Assembly: GCF_027941915.1 (NCBI RefSeq)
Contig: NZ_CP116009.1
Location: forward strand, 1,488,001-1,552,000
Source of the DNA: Ramlibacter tataouinensis
GTDB lineage: Bacteria; Pseudomonadota; Gammaproteobacteria; Burkholderiales; Burkholderiaceae_C
Length of the DNA stretch: 64,000 nt
Reading direction: 5' to 3'
The notes under the pieces were generated by a model. The model was not told the origin of the DNA. It was given only the letters and a program-made list of their open reading frames with translations, and did not search any database. The translations under genes and the position numbers were made by a program. Positions 43,003-52,279 of the stretch are shown piece after piece (the first letter of the stretch is position 1; each line of letters opens with the position of its first letter).

Positions 43003-43874
43003 GCGGCGCTCCCGGGCGATGGCGCCAGCCCGCGGAGCCACTGCGCCATGCGGGGCCACAACACCGTTTCCTGGCCCGCGCGGAAGGCGCCGAAATGGCC
43101 GATGCGCCGCAGCGACAGGTCGGCCGGCGCGATGCGCCAGACCCGGCTGGGCGCGTTCTCGTACAGGCCGACCAGGCTGTGCGTGCCGCGCAGGGTCATC
43201 AGCTCGTCGTCGTCCATCGACAGCGCCAGCACCGGGAAGCGCGCGTTGGCGTACCGGCGGCGCACCGGCTCGCCCTCGGCGCCGACGCTGTAGCGCGGGT
43301 TCAGGCACCACTTGCGCCACTGCAGGATCACGCCCTTGGGCAGGTCCCCGATCTTGCGCAGCCGGCGGCCGGGGAAGTAGCCGAACAGGCGCGTGGCCAG
43401 CGGCACCAGCACCCACCAGAAATACCAGACCGTGCGCTTCAGGCGCGGCGCGTTCTCGCGCCAGTAGCCGCTGCCGGCCGCCACGCTGAGCAGGCCGCTG
43501 ACCTTGTCCTGGTTGCCCAGCAGGCCCGGCAGTTGCGCGCCGAGGCTGTGGCCGAGCAGGTAGAGCGGCGCGGCGGGCAGCGCCGCATGCGCGTGTTCGA
43601 CCACGGCTTCGTAGTCCCGTGCCCAGTCGAACAGGTCGGCCCTGACCTCGCGCAGGCTCTGGCCCGGCGGCCGCGAGGCGCCGCTGCCGCGGTAGTCGAA
43701 GGTGGTGACGCGCCAGCCCTGGCCGGCCAGCCACTGCGCAAACGGCGCGTAGTAGTCCTGCCACACGCCCATCGCGCCGCCGATCACCACGTTGCCGTGC
43801 GGCGGTCCGGGCGGCTCCCAGGTGCGCAGCACGATGCTGGCGCCGTCGGGGGTGGTGAGTGTCTCCTGTCGCAT
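42999..43874 (-). CDS. Alpha/beta hydrolase
   Basis: A 291-residue cytoplasmic hydrolase with the nucleophile elbow GHSLGAQLPG near residue 110, an acid in ALSMDDDELMTLRGTHS and a terminal His in RRIGHFGAFRAGQ. The N-terminal VTTFDYRGSGASRPPGQSL is typical of esterase/lipase-like members (COG4757-type). The substrate is unknown. It begins the coupled five-gene minus-strand set that runs to 40039. GGGAGAAG precedes the ATG. Confidence 0.85.
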   Translation of the reverse strand: MRQETLTTPDGASIVLRTWEPPGPPHGNVVIGGAMGVWQDYYAPFAQWLAGQGWRVTTFDYRGSGASRPPGQSLREVRADLFDWARDYEAVVEHAHAALPAAPLYLLGHSLGAQLPGLLGNQDKVSGLLSVAAGSGYWRENAPRLKRTVWYFWWVLVPLATRLFGYFPGRRLRKIGDLPKGVILQWRKWCLNPRYSVGAEGEPVRRRYANARFPVLALSMDDDELMTLRGTHSLVGLYENAPSRVWRIAPADLSLRRIGHFGAFRAGQETVLWPRMAQWLRGLAPSPGSAA

Positions 43875-43953
43875 GTTCTTCTCCCGTCTTCACATGCCGG
43901 CCGCTGGGCCAGTTCCAGTGCCACCGCGGAACCGGCTCGGCCGGGCCGCTGGT

Positions 43954-44065
43954 AGCGCCCCCTCGAGGGGCCGAGGGCCGCGGCTCCAGACCTGCCTGCG
44001 CCGGCCTGGACGGCCCGAAGAGCCGCTGCCGCAGGCAGCGGCACCGAGTACGGGCAGGCGCTTCG
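43954..44065. repeat. GC-rich intergenic repeat block
   Basis: The gap between the thiolase and hydrolase genes holds AGCGCCCCCTCGAGGGGCC near 43954 and an imperfect inverse copy, GCGCTTCGAGGGGGG, near 44058. Several small GC palindromes lie between (CCGCTGCCGCAGGCAGCGG). It looks like a dispersed intergenic element that separates the beta-oxidation operon from the following gene set. Confidence 0.4.
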
Positions 44066-44072
44066 AGGGGGG

Positions 44073-45278
44073 TCAGACCCTCTCGAAGATCCCCGCCGCG
44101 CCCTGCCCCATGCCGACGCACATGGTGACCATGCCGTACTTCAGGTTCCTGCGGCGCAGCGCGTGCACGACGGTGGCGGCGCGGATCGCGCCGGTGGCGC
44201 CCAGCGGGTGGCCCAGCGCGATGGCGCCACCCATCGGGTTGACCTTGGCCGGGTCCAGACCGAGGGTGTTGATCACCGCCAGCGACTGCGCCGCGAAGGC
44301 CTCGTTCAGCTCGATCCAGCCCATGTCGTCCTGCTTCAGGCCGGCGGCCTTGAGCGCCGCCGGAATCGCCTCGACCGGACCGATCCCCATGATGTGCGGC
44401 GGCACGCCGCGGCTGGCGTAGCCGACGAAGCGCGCCAGCGGCGTGAGGTTGAAGCGCTTCAGGGCGGCTTCGCTCACCACGACCAGCGCACCGGCGCCGT
44501 CGGAGGTCTGCGAGCTGTTGCCGGCCGTCACGCTGCCGCGCGCGGCGAACACCGTCTTGAGCTTGGCCAGGCCTTCCAGGGTGGTGTCCGGCCGTGCGCC
44601 TTCGTCCAGGCTCACGGTGCGGGTCTTGACCTCGACTTCGGCCGATTCCAGGTCGACCGAGCGATCGGCCACTTCCACCGGCGCGATCTCGTCGGCGAAC
44701 TCGCCCGCCTTCATCGCGGCCAGCGCCTTCATGTGCGAGTCGTAGGCGAACCGGTCCTGCGCCTCGCGCCCGACCTTCCACTGCTGCGCCACCTTCTCGG
44801 CGGTCAGCCCCATGCCGTAGGCGATGCCGTAGCTCTCGATGTCGTCCGGGTTGGAGAAGATGGCCGGCGACAGCGAGGGCGTGTTGCCCATCATCGGCAC
44901 CATGCTCATGCTCTCGGTGCCGGCGGCGATCATCACGTCGGCCTCGCCGACGCGGATGCGGTCGGCCGCGATCTGCACCGCCGACAGGCCGGAGGCGCAG
45001 AAGCGGTTGACGGTCATGCCGCCCACCCCCTTGGGCAGGCCGGCCAGCACGGCGCCGATGCGCGCCACGTTCAGGCCCTGCTGGGCCTCCGGAATCGCGC
45101 AGCCGCAAACCACGTCCTCGATCGCCTGGGGATCGAGGCCGGGCACCTGCGCCAACGCCGCCCGCAACGCCGTCGCCAGCAGGTCGTCGGGCCGCGTGTT
45201 CCGGAAATAGCCGCGGTGCGAGCGCCCGATGGGCGTGCGGGTGGCGGCGACGATGTAGGCGTCTTGCACTTGCTTCAT
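44073..45278 (-). CDS. Acetyl-CoA acyltransferase (thiolase)
   Basis: A 401-residue thiolase that performs the final beta-oxidation cleavage. The acyl-accepting Cys is in NRFCASGLSAVQ (about residue 92), the His in GGAIALGHPLGATGA and the second Cys in TMCVGMGQGAAG. It lies eight bases downstream of the FadN-like gene, so it completes an acyl-CoA dehydrogenase, hydratase/dehydrogenase and thiolase set. Length is standard for FadA/FadI. Confidence 0.93.
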   Translation of the reverse strand: MKQVQDAYIVAATRTPIGRSHRGYFRNTRPDDLLATALRAALAQVPGLDPQAIEDVVCGCAIPEAQQGLNVARIGAVLAGLPKGVGGMTVNRFCASGLSAVQIAADRIRVGEADVMIAAGTESMSMVPMMGNTPSLSPAIFSNPDDIESYGIAYGMGLTAEKVAQQWKVGREAQDRFAYDSHMKALAAMKAGEFADEIAPVEVADRSVDLESAEVEVKTRTVSLDEGARPDTTLEGLAKLKTVFAARGSVTAGNSSQTSDGAGALVVVSEAALKRFNLTPLARFVGYASRGVPPHIMGIGPVEAIPAALKAAGLKQDDMGWIELNEAFAAQSLAVINTLGLDPAKVNPMGGAIALGHPLGATGAIRAATVVHALRRRNLKYGMVTMCVGMGQGAAGIFERV

Positions 45279-45286
45279 GTCTGTCC

Positions 45287-47740
45287 TCAGTTCCGCACCG
45301 GCTTGCCGGTGTTGAGCATGCCCAGGATGCGCTCCTGGGTCTTGGGGTGCTGGACCAGTTCGCAGAAGGCCTGGCGCTCCAGCGTCATGAGGTATTCCTC
45401 GCTGACCAGCGTGCCGGCATCGACGTCGCCGCCGGTGACCACATGGGCGATCAGCGAGGCGATGTGGAAGTCGTGCTGGCTGATGAAGCCGCCGTCGCGC
45501 ATGTTCACCAGCTGCCCCTGGATGGTCGCCTTGCCGCTGCGGCCGGCCACCGGGAACAGGCGCTTGAGCGGCGCGCGCCAGCCCGCATTGAACATCGCCT
45601 TGGCCTCCTGGGTGGCCACGTACAGCAGCTCGTCCTTGTTCGGCACGATGATGTCGCTGTCCAGCAGGTAGCCGATCTTGCGCGACTCGATCGCGCTGGT
45701 GCCCACCTTGGCCATCGCGGCGGCGGTGAAGCCCTCGGTCAGGAACGGCAGCAGGTCCTTGAGCGTGGACTGGGCCTGCGCCTCGGCCGCGCGCCGCGCG
45801 ATGTAGGCCAGCCCGCCGGCGCCGGGCACCAGGCCCACGCCCACTTCCACCAGGCCGATGTAGCTTTCCATGGCCGCGACCCGGCGCGCCGAGTACAGGC
45901 CCAGCTCGCAGCCGCCGCCCAGCGCCAGCCCGCGGATGGCCGACACCACCGGCACGCCGGCATAGCGCAGCCGCAGCATGGTCTGCTGCATGAAGCCTTC
46001 GGCATCCTCGATCGCGCCGATGCCCACCGCCAGGAAGGCCGGCAGCGTCGACTCCAGGTCGGCGCCGGCGCTGAACGGCTCGTCGCCCGACCAGATCACC
46101 AGGCCCTGGTAGTCCTTCTCGGCGGTCTCGATCGCCTGCTGCAGGCCCTCGCACACCTCGGGGCTGATGGTGTGCATCTTGGTCTTGAGGCTGGCGATCA
46201 GCACCTCGCCGTCCAGCGTCCAGAGGCGGATGTTCTTGTCCTCGTGCACCGTGGTACCGGCGGTCTCGAACTTCGCGCCGCCACCGCCCCGCACGGTCTC
46301 GGGGAAGTACTGGCGCTGGTACACCGGCAGCAAGCGGCGCGGCTCGAAGCGGCCGCGGGTCGGATTCCACGAGCCCTCGGGCGTGTGCACGCCGCCGGCG
46401 TCGGCGACCGGACCCTGGAACACCCACGCGGGCAGCGGCGCCTTGGACAGCGCCTTGCCGGCGTCGATGTCTTCCTGGATCCACTGCGCCACCTGCAGCC
46501 AGCCGGCCTCCTGCCACAGCTCGAACGGGCCCTGCTTCATGCCGAAGCCCCAGCGCATGGCGAAGTCCACGTCGCGCGCGGTGTCGGCGATCGAGGCCAG
46601 GTGGACCGCAGCGTAGTGGAAGCTGTTGCGCAGGATGGCCCACAGGAACTGGCCCTGCGGGCCTTCGCTGTGGCGCAGCAGCTTCAGCCGTTCGGCGGCC
46701 GGCTTCTTCAGCATGCGGCCGTAGACGTCGTCGGCCTTCTGGCCGCCCGGCACGTAGTCCCTCGACTCCAGCTCGAAGCGCAGCACGTCGCGGCCGACCT
46801 TCTTGTAGAAGCCGGCCTTGGTCTTCTGCCCCAGGTGGCCCATCTCCAGCAGCGCCTTGAGCACTTCCGGCGTGCCAAAGCTGTCGTAGAACGGGTCGGT
46901 GTCGGCGCTCAGGGTGTCCTGCAACGTCTTGATCACGTGGGCCATGGTGTCCAGGCCCACCACGTCGGCGGTGCGGAAGGTGCCGCTGGAAGCGCGGCCG
47001 AGCTTCTTGCCGGTGAGGTCGTCGACCACGTCGTAGGTCAGGCCGAACTTCTCCACCTCGCGCATGGTCGCCAGCATGCCGGCGATGCCGACCCGGTTGG
47101 CGATGAAGTTGGGCGTGTCCTTGGCCCGCACCACGCCCTTGCCGAGGCCGCTGGTGACGAAGGTCTCCAGGTCGTCCAGGATCTGCGGCTGCGTGGTCGG
47201 CGTGGCGATCAGCTCGACCAGGTACATGTACCGCGGCGGGTTGAAGAAGTGGATGCCGCAAAAGCGCGGCCGGATCGCATCGGGCAGCGCTTCCGACAGC
47301 TTGGTGATCGACAGGCCCGAGGTGTTGGACGCGACGATCGCGTGCGGAGCGACGTGGGGCGCGATCTTCTTGTAGAGATCGAGCTTCCAGTCCATGCGCT
47401 CGGCGATGGCCTCGATCACCAGGTCGCACTCGCCCAGCAGGGCCATGTGCTCCTCGTAGTTGGCCTGCTGGATCAGCACGGCGTCGTCGGCCACGCCCAG
47501 CGGCGAGGGCTTGAGCTTCTTCAGGCCCTCCACCGCTTTCGTGACGATGCCGTTCTTCGGGCCCTCCTTGGCCGGCAGGTCGAACAGCACCACCGGCACC
47601 TTCACGTTCACGAGGTGGGCGGCGATCTGCGCGCCCATCACGCCGGCGCCGAGCACGGCGACCTTTCTCACCTGGAAGCGGCTCATCGTCGCGGCCCTTT
47701 CGCTGCCTGCCGCGGCGGCGGCGTCCTGTTCCTTGTACAT
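45287..47740 (-). CDS. 3-hydroxyacyl-CoA dehydrogenase/enoyl-CoA hydratase, FadN type
   Basis: An 817-residue bifunctional beta-oxidation enzyme with the FadN order: the NAD-binding hydroxyacyl-CoA dehydrogenase first (VAVLGAGVMGAQIAAHL, SNTSGLSITKLSEAL, FCGIHFFNPPRYM with the catalytic His, GKGVVRAKDTPNFIANRVG) and the crotonase domain after about residue 500 (GDEPFSAGADLEST, IRGLALGGGCELGLYSARRV, GLVEVGVGLVPGAGG). E. coli FadB has the reverse order. The ATG at 47740 has GGAGAG four bases upstream, while ATG 47686 would cut only a short leader. Confidence 0.93.
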   Translation of the reverse strand: MYKEQDAAAAAGSERAATMSRFQVRKVAVLGAGVMGAQIAAHLVNVKVPVVLFDLPAKEGPKNGIVTKAVEGLKKLKPSPLGVADDAVLIQQANYEEHMALLGECDLVIEAIAERMDWKLDLYKKIAPHVAPHAIVASNTSGLSITKLSEALPDAIRPRFCGIHFFNPPRYMYLVELIATPTTQPQILDDLETFVTSGLGKGVVRAKDTPNFIANRVGIAGMLATMREVEKFGLTYDVVDDLTGKKLGRASSGTFRTADVVGLDTMAHVIKTLQDTLSADTDPFYDSFGTPEVLKALLEMGHLGQKTKAGFYKKVGRDVLRFELESRDYVPGGQKADDVYGRMLKKPAAERLKLLRHSEGPQGQFLWAILRNSFHYAAVHLASIADTARDVDFAMRWGFGMKQGPFELWQEAGWLQVAQWIQEDIDAGKALSKAPLPAWVFQGPVADAGGVHTPEGSWNPTRGRFEPRRLLPVYQRQYFPETVRGGGGAKFETAGTTVHEDKNIRLWTLDGEVLIASLKTKMHTISPEVCEGLQQAIETAEKDYQGLVIWSGDEPFSAGADLESTLPAFLAVGIGAIEDAEGFMQQTMLRLRYAGVPVVSAIRGLALGGGCELGLYSARRVAAMESYIGLVEVGVGLVPGAGGLAYIARRAAEAQAQSTLKDLLPFLTEGFTAAAMAKVGTSAIESRKIGYLLDSDIIVPNKDELLYVATQEAKAMFNAGWRAPLKRLFPVAGRSGKATIQGQLVNMRDGGFISQHDFHIASLIAHVVTGGDVDAGTLVSEEYLMTLERQAFCELVQHPKTQERILGMLNTGKPVRN

Positions 47741-47786
47741 CTCACTCTCCGGTTCCCTCCCCGGTGCGGGAAGGGGAAAGACATTC

Positions 47787-48221
47787 CTACTCGACCCTGA
47801 CCCAGGTCTGCGTGCGGCCGAACGGCCCGAACGAGCCGCGCACGTCCAGCCGCTTGCCGCCGTCCTGCGGCGTCAGGCGCAGCGCGTAGTCGCGGCCGTT
47901 CTCGGGGTCGAGGATCTTGCCGCCTTCCCACACGTCCTTGCCGTCGGCCTTGCGGGCGCCGCGGATGATCTCCAGCCCGTCCAGCCGCTGGCCCTTGCGG
48001 TCGTCGCTGCACTCGTCGCACACCGCATCGGGCTTGGCGCTCTTGGCCAGGCGCCGCACGATGCGGCCGTTGACCACGCCGTTGGCCTCGGCGATGCGGA
48101 TCTCGGCCTTGACCTCGCCCGTCTTGTCGTCGATGTTGCGCCACAGGCCGACAGGCGACATCTGGGCCAAGGCGGTGCCGGCGGCCAGCAGGCCGCCCAG
48201 GAGGAGGACAACCGCCCTCAT
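47787..48221 (-). CDS. DUF2147 secreted protein
   Basis: A 144-residue protein with a Sec signal (MRAVVLLLGGLLAAGTALA) and a lipocalin-like DUF2147 domain (SPVGLWRNIDDKTGEVKAEI, DPENGRDYALRLTPQDGGKR, GSFGPFGRTQTWVRVE). A Cys pair (CDEC) lies in the middle. Its gene overlaps the acyl-CoA dehydrogenase stop (ATGA) and precedes the FadN-like gene. DUF2147 proteins recur beside fad genes in Burkholderiales, perhaps in envelope lipid handling. Confidence 0.87.
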   Translation of the reverse strand: MRAVVLLLGGLLAAGTALAQMSPVGLWRNIDDKTGEVKAEIRIAEANGVVNGRIVRRLAKSAKPDAVCDECSDDRKGQRLDGLEIIRGARKADGKDVWEGGKILDPENGRDYALRLTPQDGGKRLDVRGSFGPFGRTQTWVRVE

Positions 48222-50014
48222 GCCAGGGCCTCGTCGGTGTCGAGCAGCACCTTGGCGCCCGAGCGCGCAGTGCGCATCAGCGTCGCGGTTTCCGGGAACA
48301 GCCGGGCGAAGTAGAAACGTGCCGTCTGCAGCTTGGCCTTGTAGAACGGGTCGGTGTTGCCGGCCGCGATCTCGCGCAGCGCGACCTGGGCCATGCGTGC
48401 CCACAGGTAGCCGAACACCAGGTGGCCGGCCACGCGCAGGTAGTCCACGGCCGCGGCGCCGACTTCGTCCGGGTTCTGGAAGCCCTTGAAGCCGATCTCG
48501 GTGGTGAACTTGGTCATCTGCTCGCCCAGCAACGCGATCGGGTTGATGAACTCGGCCATCTTCTCGTTCACGCCCTCTTCCTCGACCAGCTGGGCGACCA
48601 GCTTGCCGAACTTCTTGAGCGTGGCGCCCTGGTTGCCCAGCACCTTGCGGCCCAGCAGGTCGAGCGACTGGATCGTGTTGGTGCCCTCGTAGATCATGTT
48701 GATGCGGGCATCGCGCACGAACTGCTCCATGCCCCATTCCTTGATGTAGCCATGGCCGCCGAACACCTGCAGGCAGGCCGAGGTCGCGGTCCAGCCGTTG
48801 TCGGTGATGAAGGCCTTCACGATCGGGGTGAGCAGCGCCACGATCTCGGCGGCGTCCTTGCGCACCTTCTCGTCCGGGTGGTTCAGCTCGCGGTCGATCA
48901 GCTGCGCGCTCCACAGCGCCAGCGCGCGGCCGCCCTCGGCATAGGCCTTGGCCGTCAGCAGCATCTTGCGCACGTCGGGGTGCACGATGATCGGATCGGC
49001 CGGCTTGTCCTTGGCCTTGGGGCCGGACAGCGAGCGCATCTGCACGCGGTCCTTGGCATAGGCCAGCGCGTTCTGGTAGGCGACCTCGGTCAGCCCGAGC
49101 GACTGCATGCCCACGCCCACGCGCGCCGCGTTCATCATCACGAACATGGCCTGCAGGCCCTTGTTGGGCTCGCCGACCAGGGTGCCGACAGCGCCGTCCA
49201 GCACCATCTGCGCGGTGGCGTTGCCGTGGATGCCCATCTTGTGCTCCAGGCCGCCGCAGTAGATGCCGTTGCGCGCGCCGAGCGAGCCGTCCGGATTGAC
49301 GTTGTACTTGGGCACGATGAACAGGCTGATGCCCTTGCTGCCCTTGGGCGCGTCGGGCAGGCGGGCCAGCACCAGGTGCACGATGTTGGGCACCAGGTCG
49401 TGCTCGCCGGCGGAGATGAAGATCTTGTTGCCGGTCAGCCGGTAGGTGCCGTCGCCCTGCGGCTCGGCCTTGGTGCGCAGCAGGCCCAGGTCGGTGCCGC
49501 AGTGCGGCTCGGTCAGGCACATGGTGCCGGTCCATTCGCCGCTCACCAGCTTGGGCAGGTAGGTCTTCTTCTGCTCGGGCGTGCCGTGCGCGCGCAGCGC
49601 GGCGTAGGCGCCGCTGGTCAGGCCGGGGTACATGGTCCAGGCCTGGTTGGCGGCATTGAGCATCTCGTAGAAGGCCTGGCTCACCACCACCGGCAGGCCC
49701 TGGCCGCCGAAGTCGGGGTCGCACGACAGCGCCGGCCAGCCGCCCTCGATGTACTTGGCGTAGGCCTGCTTGAAGCCCTGGGGCGTGGCGACCTCGTGCG
49801 TGTCCTGGTCGAGCCGGCAGCCTTCCTCGTCGCCGCTGATGTTGAGCGGGAAGATCACCTCGCTGGCGAACTTGCCGCCCTCCTCCAGCACGGCATTGAT
49901 GGTGTCGGCGTCGACCTCCGCGTAGGTCGGCATGGCCTTGTAGTCGTCGGCCACCTTGAGCACCTCGTGCATGACGAACTGCATGTCGCGCAGGGGCGGG
50001 GTATAGCTGGGCAT
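48218..50014 (-). CDS. Acyl-CoA dehydrogenase (FadE/DmdC-like)
   Basis: A 598-residue FAD enzyme for the first beta-oxidation step. It has an N-terminal family-specific stretch (PSYTPPLRDMQFVMHEVL), TMCLTEPHCGTDLGLLRTKA in the FAD/acyl pocket, GMQSLGLTEVAYQNALAYAK, the catalytic Glu region INMIYEGTNTIQSLDLLGRK, and a C-terminal extension of about 150 residues that separates it from short-chain enzymes. ATG 50014 follows CAAGGAGTGA. It is four bases from the tetR stop and shares its promoter. Confidence 0.93.
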   Translation of the reverse strand: MPSYTPPLRDMQFVMHEVLKVADDYKAMPTYAEVDADTINAVLEEGGKFASEVIFPLNISGDEEGCRLDQDTHEVATPQGFKQAYAKYIEGGWPALSCDPDFGGQGLPVVVSQAFYEMLNAANQAWTMYPGLTSGAYAALRAHGTPEQKKTYLPKLVSGEWTGTMCLTEPHCGTDLGLLRTKAEPQGDGTYRLTGNKIFISAGEHDLVPNIVHLVLARLPDAPKGSKGISLFIVPKYNVNPDGSLGARNGIYCGGLEHKMGIHGNATAQMVLDGAVGTLVGEPNKGLQAMFVMMNAARVGVGMQSLGLTEVAYQNALAYAKDRVQMRSLSGPKAKDKPADPIIVHPDVRKMLLTAKAYAEGGRALALWSAQLIDRELNHPDEKVRKDAAEIVALLTPIVKAFITDNGWTATSACLQVFGGHGYIKEWGMEQFVRDARINMIYEGTNTIQSLDLLGRKVLGNQGATLKKFGKLVAQLVEEEGVNEKMAEFINPIALLGEQMTKFTTEIGFKGFQNPDEVGAAAVDYLRVAGHLVFGYLWARMAQVALREIAAGNTDPFYKAKLQTARFYFARLFPETATLMRTARSGAKVLLDTDEALA

Positions 50015-50018
50015 CGGG

Positions 50019-50723
50019 TCACTCCTTGGTTTCGGTCTTGTGGTGGCGTTGCAGCCGGGCGGGGCGGCCCTCGGCGTCACCTGCGCCGTAGCGGCGCAGG
50101 ATGTTGTCGAAGCCGGCGTTGGCGCGCGCGATGGAGCCGGGGCTCTTCAGGAAGCGCGCCTCGTGATGCAGGGCCAGGATCAGGCCGTGGGTTTCGAACA
50201 GCATCTGCTCGATGTCGGTGTCGGCGCGCAGGTGGCCTGCGTCGCGGGCGCCGGCGATGGCCCGCTTCATGGCGGCGTGCCAGGTCATGACCGAGCTGGC
50301 CAGGGCGTCGCGCACCGGGCCCGGCCGGTCATCGAATTCGACGGCGCCGCTGATGTAGAGGCAGCCGGAATCCAGCTCCACCGAGGTGCGCTGCATCCAG
50401 TTGGCGAACAGCGCGCGCAGCCGCGGCAGGCCGCGCGGCTCCTTCATCGCCGGATAGAACACCTCGTCCTCGAAGCGCGCGTGGTACTCGCGGATCACCG
50501 AGATCTGCAGTTCCTCGCGCGAGCCGAAATGGGCGAACACGCCGGACTTGCTCATCTGCGTGACTTCCGCCAGCGCGCCGATCGACAGTCCTTCCAGACC
50601 GATCTGCGTGGCCAGCCCGAGGGCCGCGTCCACGATGGCGGCCTTGGTCTGCTGGCCCTTCTGCAGGGCGTGACGGTCGCGCGGAAAGCGCGAGCGCTTC
50701 AGGTGCAGCTCGGTGACGGGCAT
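50019..50723 (-). CDS. TetR/AcrR-family regulator of the beta-oxidation operon
   Basis: A 234-residue repressor: the HTH region reads TKAAIVDAALGLATQIGLEG, IGALAEVTQMSKSGVFAHFG and EELQISVIREYHARFEDEVF, and a helical ligand domain follows. It is the first gene of the transcription unit tetR, acyl-CoA dehydrogenase, DUF2147, fadN-like, thiolase. A matching palindromic operator lies 21 bases upstream of its start, implying autoregulation and control of the whole operon by an acyl-CoA. Confidence 0.9.
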   Translation of the reverse strand: MPVTELHLKRSRFPRDRHALQKGQQTKAAIVDAALGLATQIGLEGLSIGALAEVTQMSKSGVFAHFGSREELQISVIREYHARFEDEVFYPAMKEPRGLPRLRALFANWMQRTSVELDSGCLYISGAVEFDDRPGPVRDALASSVMTWHAAMKRAIAGARDAGHLRADTDIEQMLFETHGLILALHHEARFLKSPGSIARANAGFDNILRRYGAGDAEGRPARLQRHHKTETKE

Positions 50724-50743
50724 GGGGGATTCGATTCGAATAA

Positions 50744-50757
50744 AACGAACGGTCGTT
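50744..50757. promoter_or_regulatory. TetR operator upstream of the beta-oxidation operon
   Basis: AACGA-ACGG-TCGTT is a 5-bp perfect inverted repeat with a 4-base centre in an AT-rich flank (TAAAACGAACGGTCGTTCTA). It resembles operators of TetR-type fatty-acid regulators and lies between the tetR start and the divergent-facing gap, over the likely promoter. Confidence 0.7.
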
Positions 50758-50828
50758 CTATTTTGCAGGAAAACGGCGGACGCACCAAACCGGCCGGGAC
50801 CTCTAGGGCCGCGGACCTAGAAAGCGGC

Positions 50829-51149
50829 TCAGTGACCGGCTTCGCCGTCCTCGAGCATCAGCAGGCGGCGGCGCAGCCGGGCCACCTCCTCCATGAGGTC
50901 TGCGGCCAGGGCGGCCAACTGCGGATCGGCCGCGAAGTCCGACTCCAGCCGCGCCACCCGGCGGGCCCTCACCAGCGTCGCGCTGTCGAAGCGCCACTCG
51001 CCGCCCTGGCCGGCGGTGCGCAGCACGCCGGCCAGGACGTGCTCGTGCACCCAGGCGACCTGCACGCCGCACAGGCGCGCGACGTCTTCCATGGACAAGG
51101 CGGCCTCGCCCAGCACTTCGCCCTCGTGGATCGTTTCGCGCATGGTCAT
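50829..51149 (-). CDS. cbpM: Chaperone modulator CbpM
   Basis: A 106-residue MerR-HTH-like modulator that binds the J domain of CbpA and inhibits its co-chaperone activity. Features are GEAALSMEDVARLCGVQVAW, VHEHVLAGVLRTAGQGGEWR and a C-terminal helical arm VARLRRRLLMLEDGE. The gene overlaps the stop of the DnaJ-family gene, the usual cbpAM order. ATG 51149 or ATG 51143 could start it, and the GGAG site is better spaced for the latter. Confidence 0.88.
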   Translation of the reverse strand: MTMRETIHEGEVLGEAALSMEDVARLCGVQVAWVHEHVLAGVLRTAGQGGEWRFDSATLVRARRVARLESDFAADPQLAALAADLMEEVARLRRRLLMLEDGEAGH

Positions 51150-52108
51150 GCTCCGCTGCCAGCCCGGCGCACGTCGAAACCGGGGTAACTGTCGCGCAGC
51201 GCCTCGTACGCGGCACGCTGCGCATCGGTGATCGGCGGCGGCACCACGACCTCCAGCTCCAGGTAGAGGTCGCCCGGCGGCGAGGACGGGATGCCGCGGC
51301 CCTTGAGCCGCAGCTTGCGGCCGGCGCCCGAGCGCGCCGGCACCTGCACCTCCACCGTGCCGGCCGGCGTGGCGACTTCCGCCGGACCGCCCAGGGCCGC
51401 TTCCCAGGCCGCCAGCGGCATGCGCTGGTACACGTCGCGCCCCTCGGCACGCCAGCGCGGGTCGGGCCGGAACACCACCTCCAGCAGCAGGTCGCCCGCC
51501 GGCCCGCCGTTCAGGCCCGGGTTGCCCTGCCCCGCCAGCCGGATGTGCTGGCCTTCGCGCACGCCCTTGGGGATGCGCACCTGCAGGTGCCGCTCCTCGC
51601 GCCGCAGATGGCCCTGCTCGTCGAGCCGGCCGCTCTGCAGGGCGATGGTGCGCTCGGCGCCGCGGTAGGCGTCGAGCAGGTCCAGCTCGACGCGAGCGTA
51701 GTGGTCCTCGCCCCGCAGCGGTCCGGCGCGTCCCTGCGCAGCGCGGGCGCCACCGGCACGATGGCGCGCGGCGCGGCCGAACAACTGCTCGAAGAAGTCG
51801 CTGTAGGCCTCCTCGGAGACACCCTCGCCGCTGAACTCCCAGCCGGCGTCCCAGTTGGGCGGCGGCTGGAAGCCGCCACCGGCGTGCGCCTGCGGCTGGC
51901 TGGCGAGCTGGTCATAGGCGGCGCGCTTCTCGGGATCGGACAGGACGGTGTTGGCCTCGTTCACTTCGGCCATGCGGGCCGCGGCGCCCGGCTCCTTGCT
52001 GACGTCGGGGTGGTACTTGCGGGCGAGCTGGCGGTACGCCTTGCGGATGTCGTCCTCGGTCGCGTCGGGGGCCACGCCGAGCACCTGGTAGTAGTCCTTG
52101 AAGTCCAT
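51146..52108 (-). CDS. cbpA: DnaJ-family co-chaperone, CbpA type
   Basis: A 320-residue J-domain protein. The N-terminal J domain has YYQVLGVAPDATEDDIRKAY and the HPD triad in ARKYHPDVSKE. A Gly/Phe-rich linker (QAHAGGGFQPPPNWDAGWEF) and two C-terminal substrate-binding domains follow (VRIPKGVREGQHIRLAGQGN, GDLLLEVVFRPDPRW). The zinc finger of DnaJ is absent, as in CbpA. It stimulates DnaK and binds curved DNA in E. coli. cbpM is coupled downstream. Confidence 0.93.
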   Translation of the reverse strand: MDFKDYYQVLGVAPDATEDDIRKAYRQLARKYHPDVSKEPGAAARMAEVNEANTVLSDPEKRAAYDQLASQPQAHAGGGFQPPPNWDAGWEFSGEGVSEEAYSDFFEQLFGRAARHRAGGARAAQGRAGPLRGEDHYARVELDLLDAYRGAERTIALQSGRLDEQGHLRREERHLQVRIPKGVREGQHIRLAGQGNPGLNGGPAGDLLLEVVFRPDPRWRAEGRDVYQRMPLAAWEAALGGPAEVATPAGTVEVQVPARSGAGRKLRLKGRGIPSSPPGDLYLELEVVVPPPITDAQRAAYEALRDSYPGFDVRRAGSGA

Positions 52109-52279
52109 GCAGCTGCCCTTCGCCGGCCATTGTGGGCAGGGCCGTGCTGCCGCGCTGGCGGCGGCAGCAAGTGCAAAAGCGTCTTGCCAAGTGTTTCGGC
52201 ATCCCGGCGCGCAGGGGTCGCGCCGCCGGGCGTGTGCGCGCGGCGGCCGGGTGGCTGGCGGCAGGCGGAGGGCGGGAAC

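Noticed and set aside
42193..45108. A 971-codon minus-strand frame spanning thiolase, hydrolase and thioesterase
   Set aside because: Only the last 269 codons (from 43002) encode a real protein; the rest is out of frame with the thiolase and hydrolase genes.
45347..47800. An 817-codon plus-strand frame opposite the FadN-like gene
   Set aside because: Composition is that of a shadow frame and the opposite strand has complete catalytic motifs.
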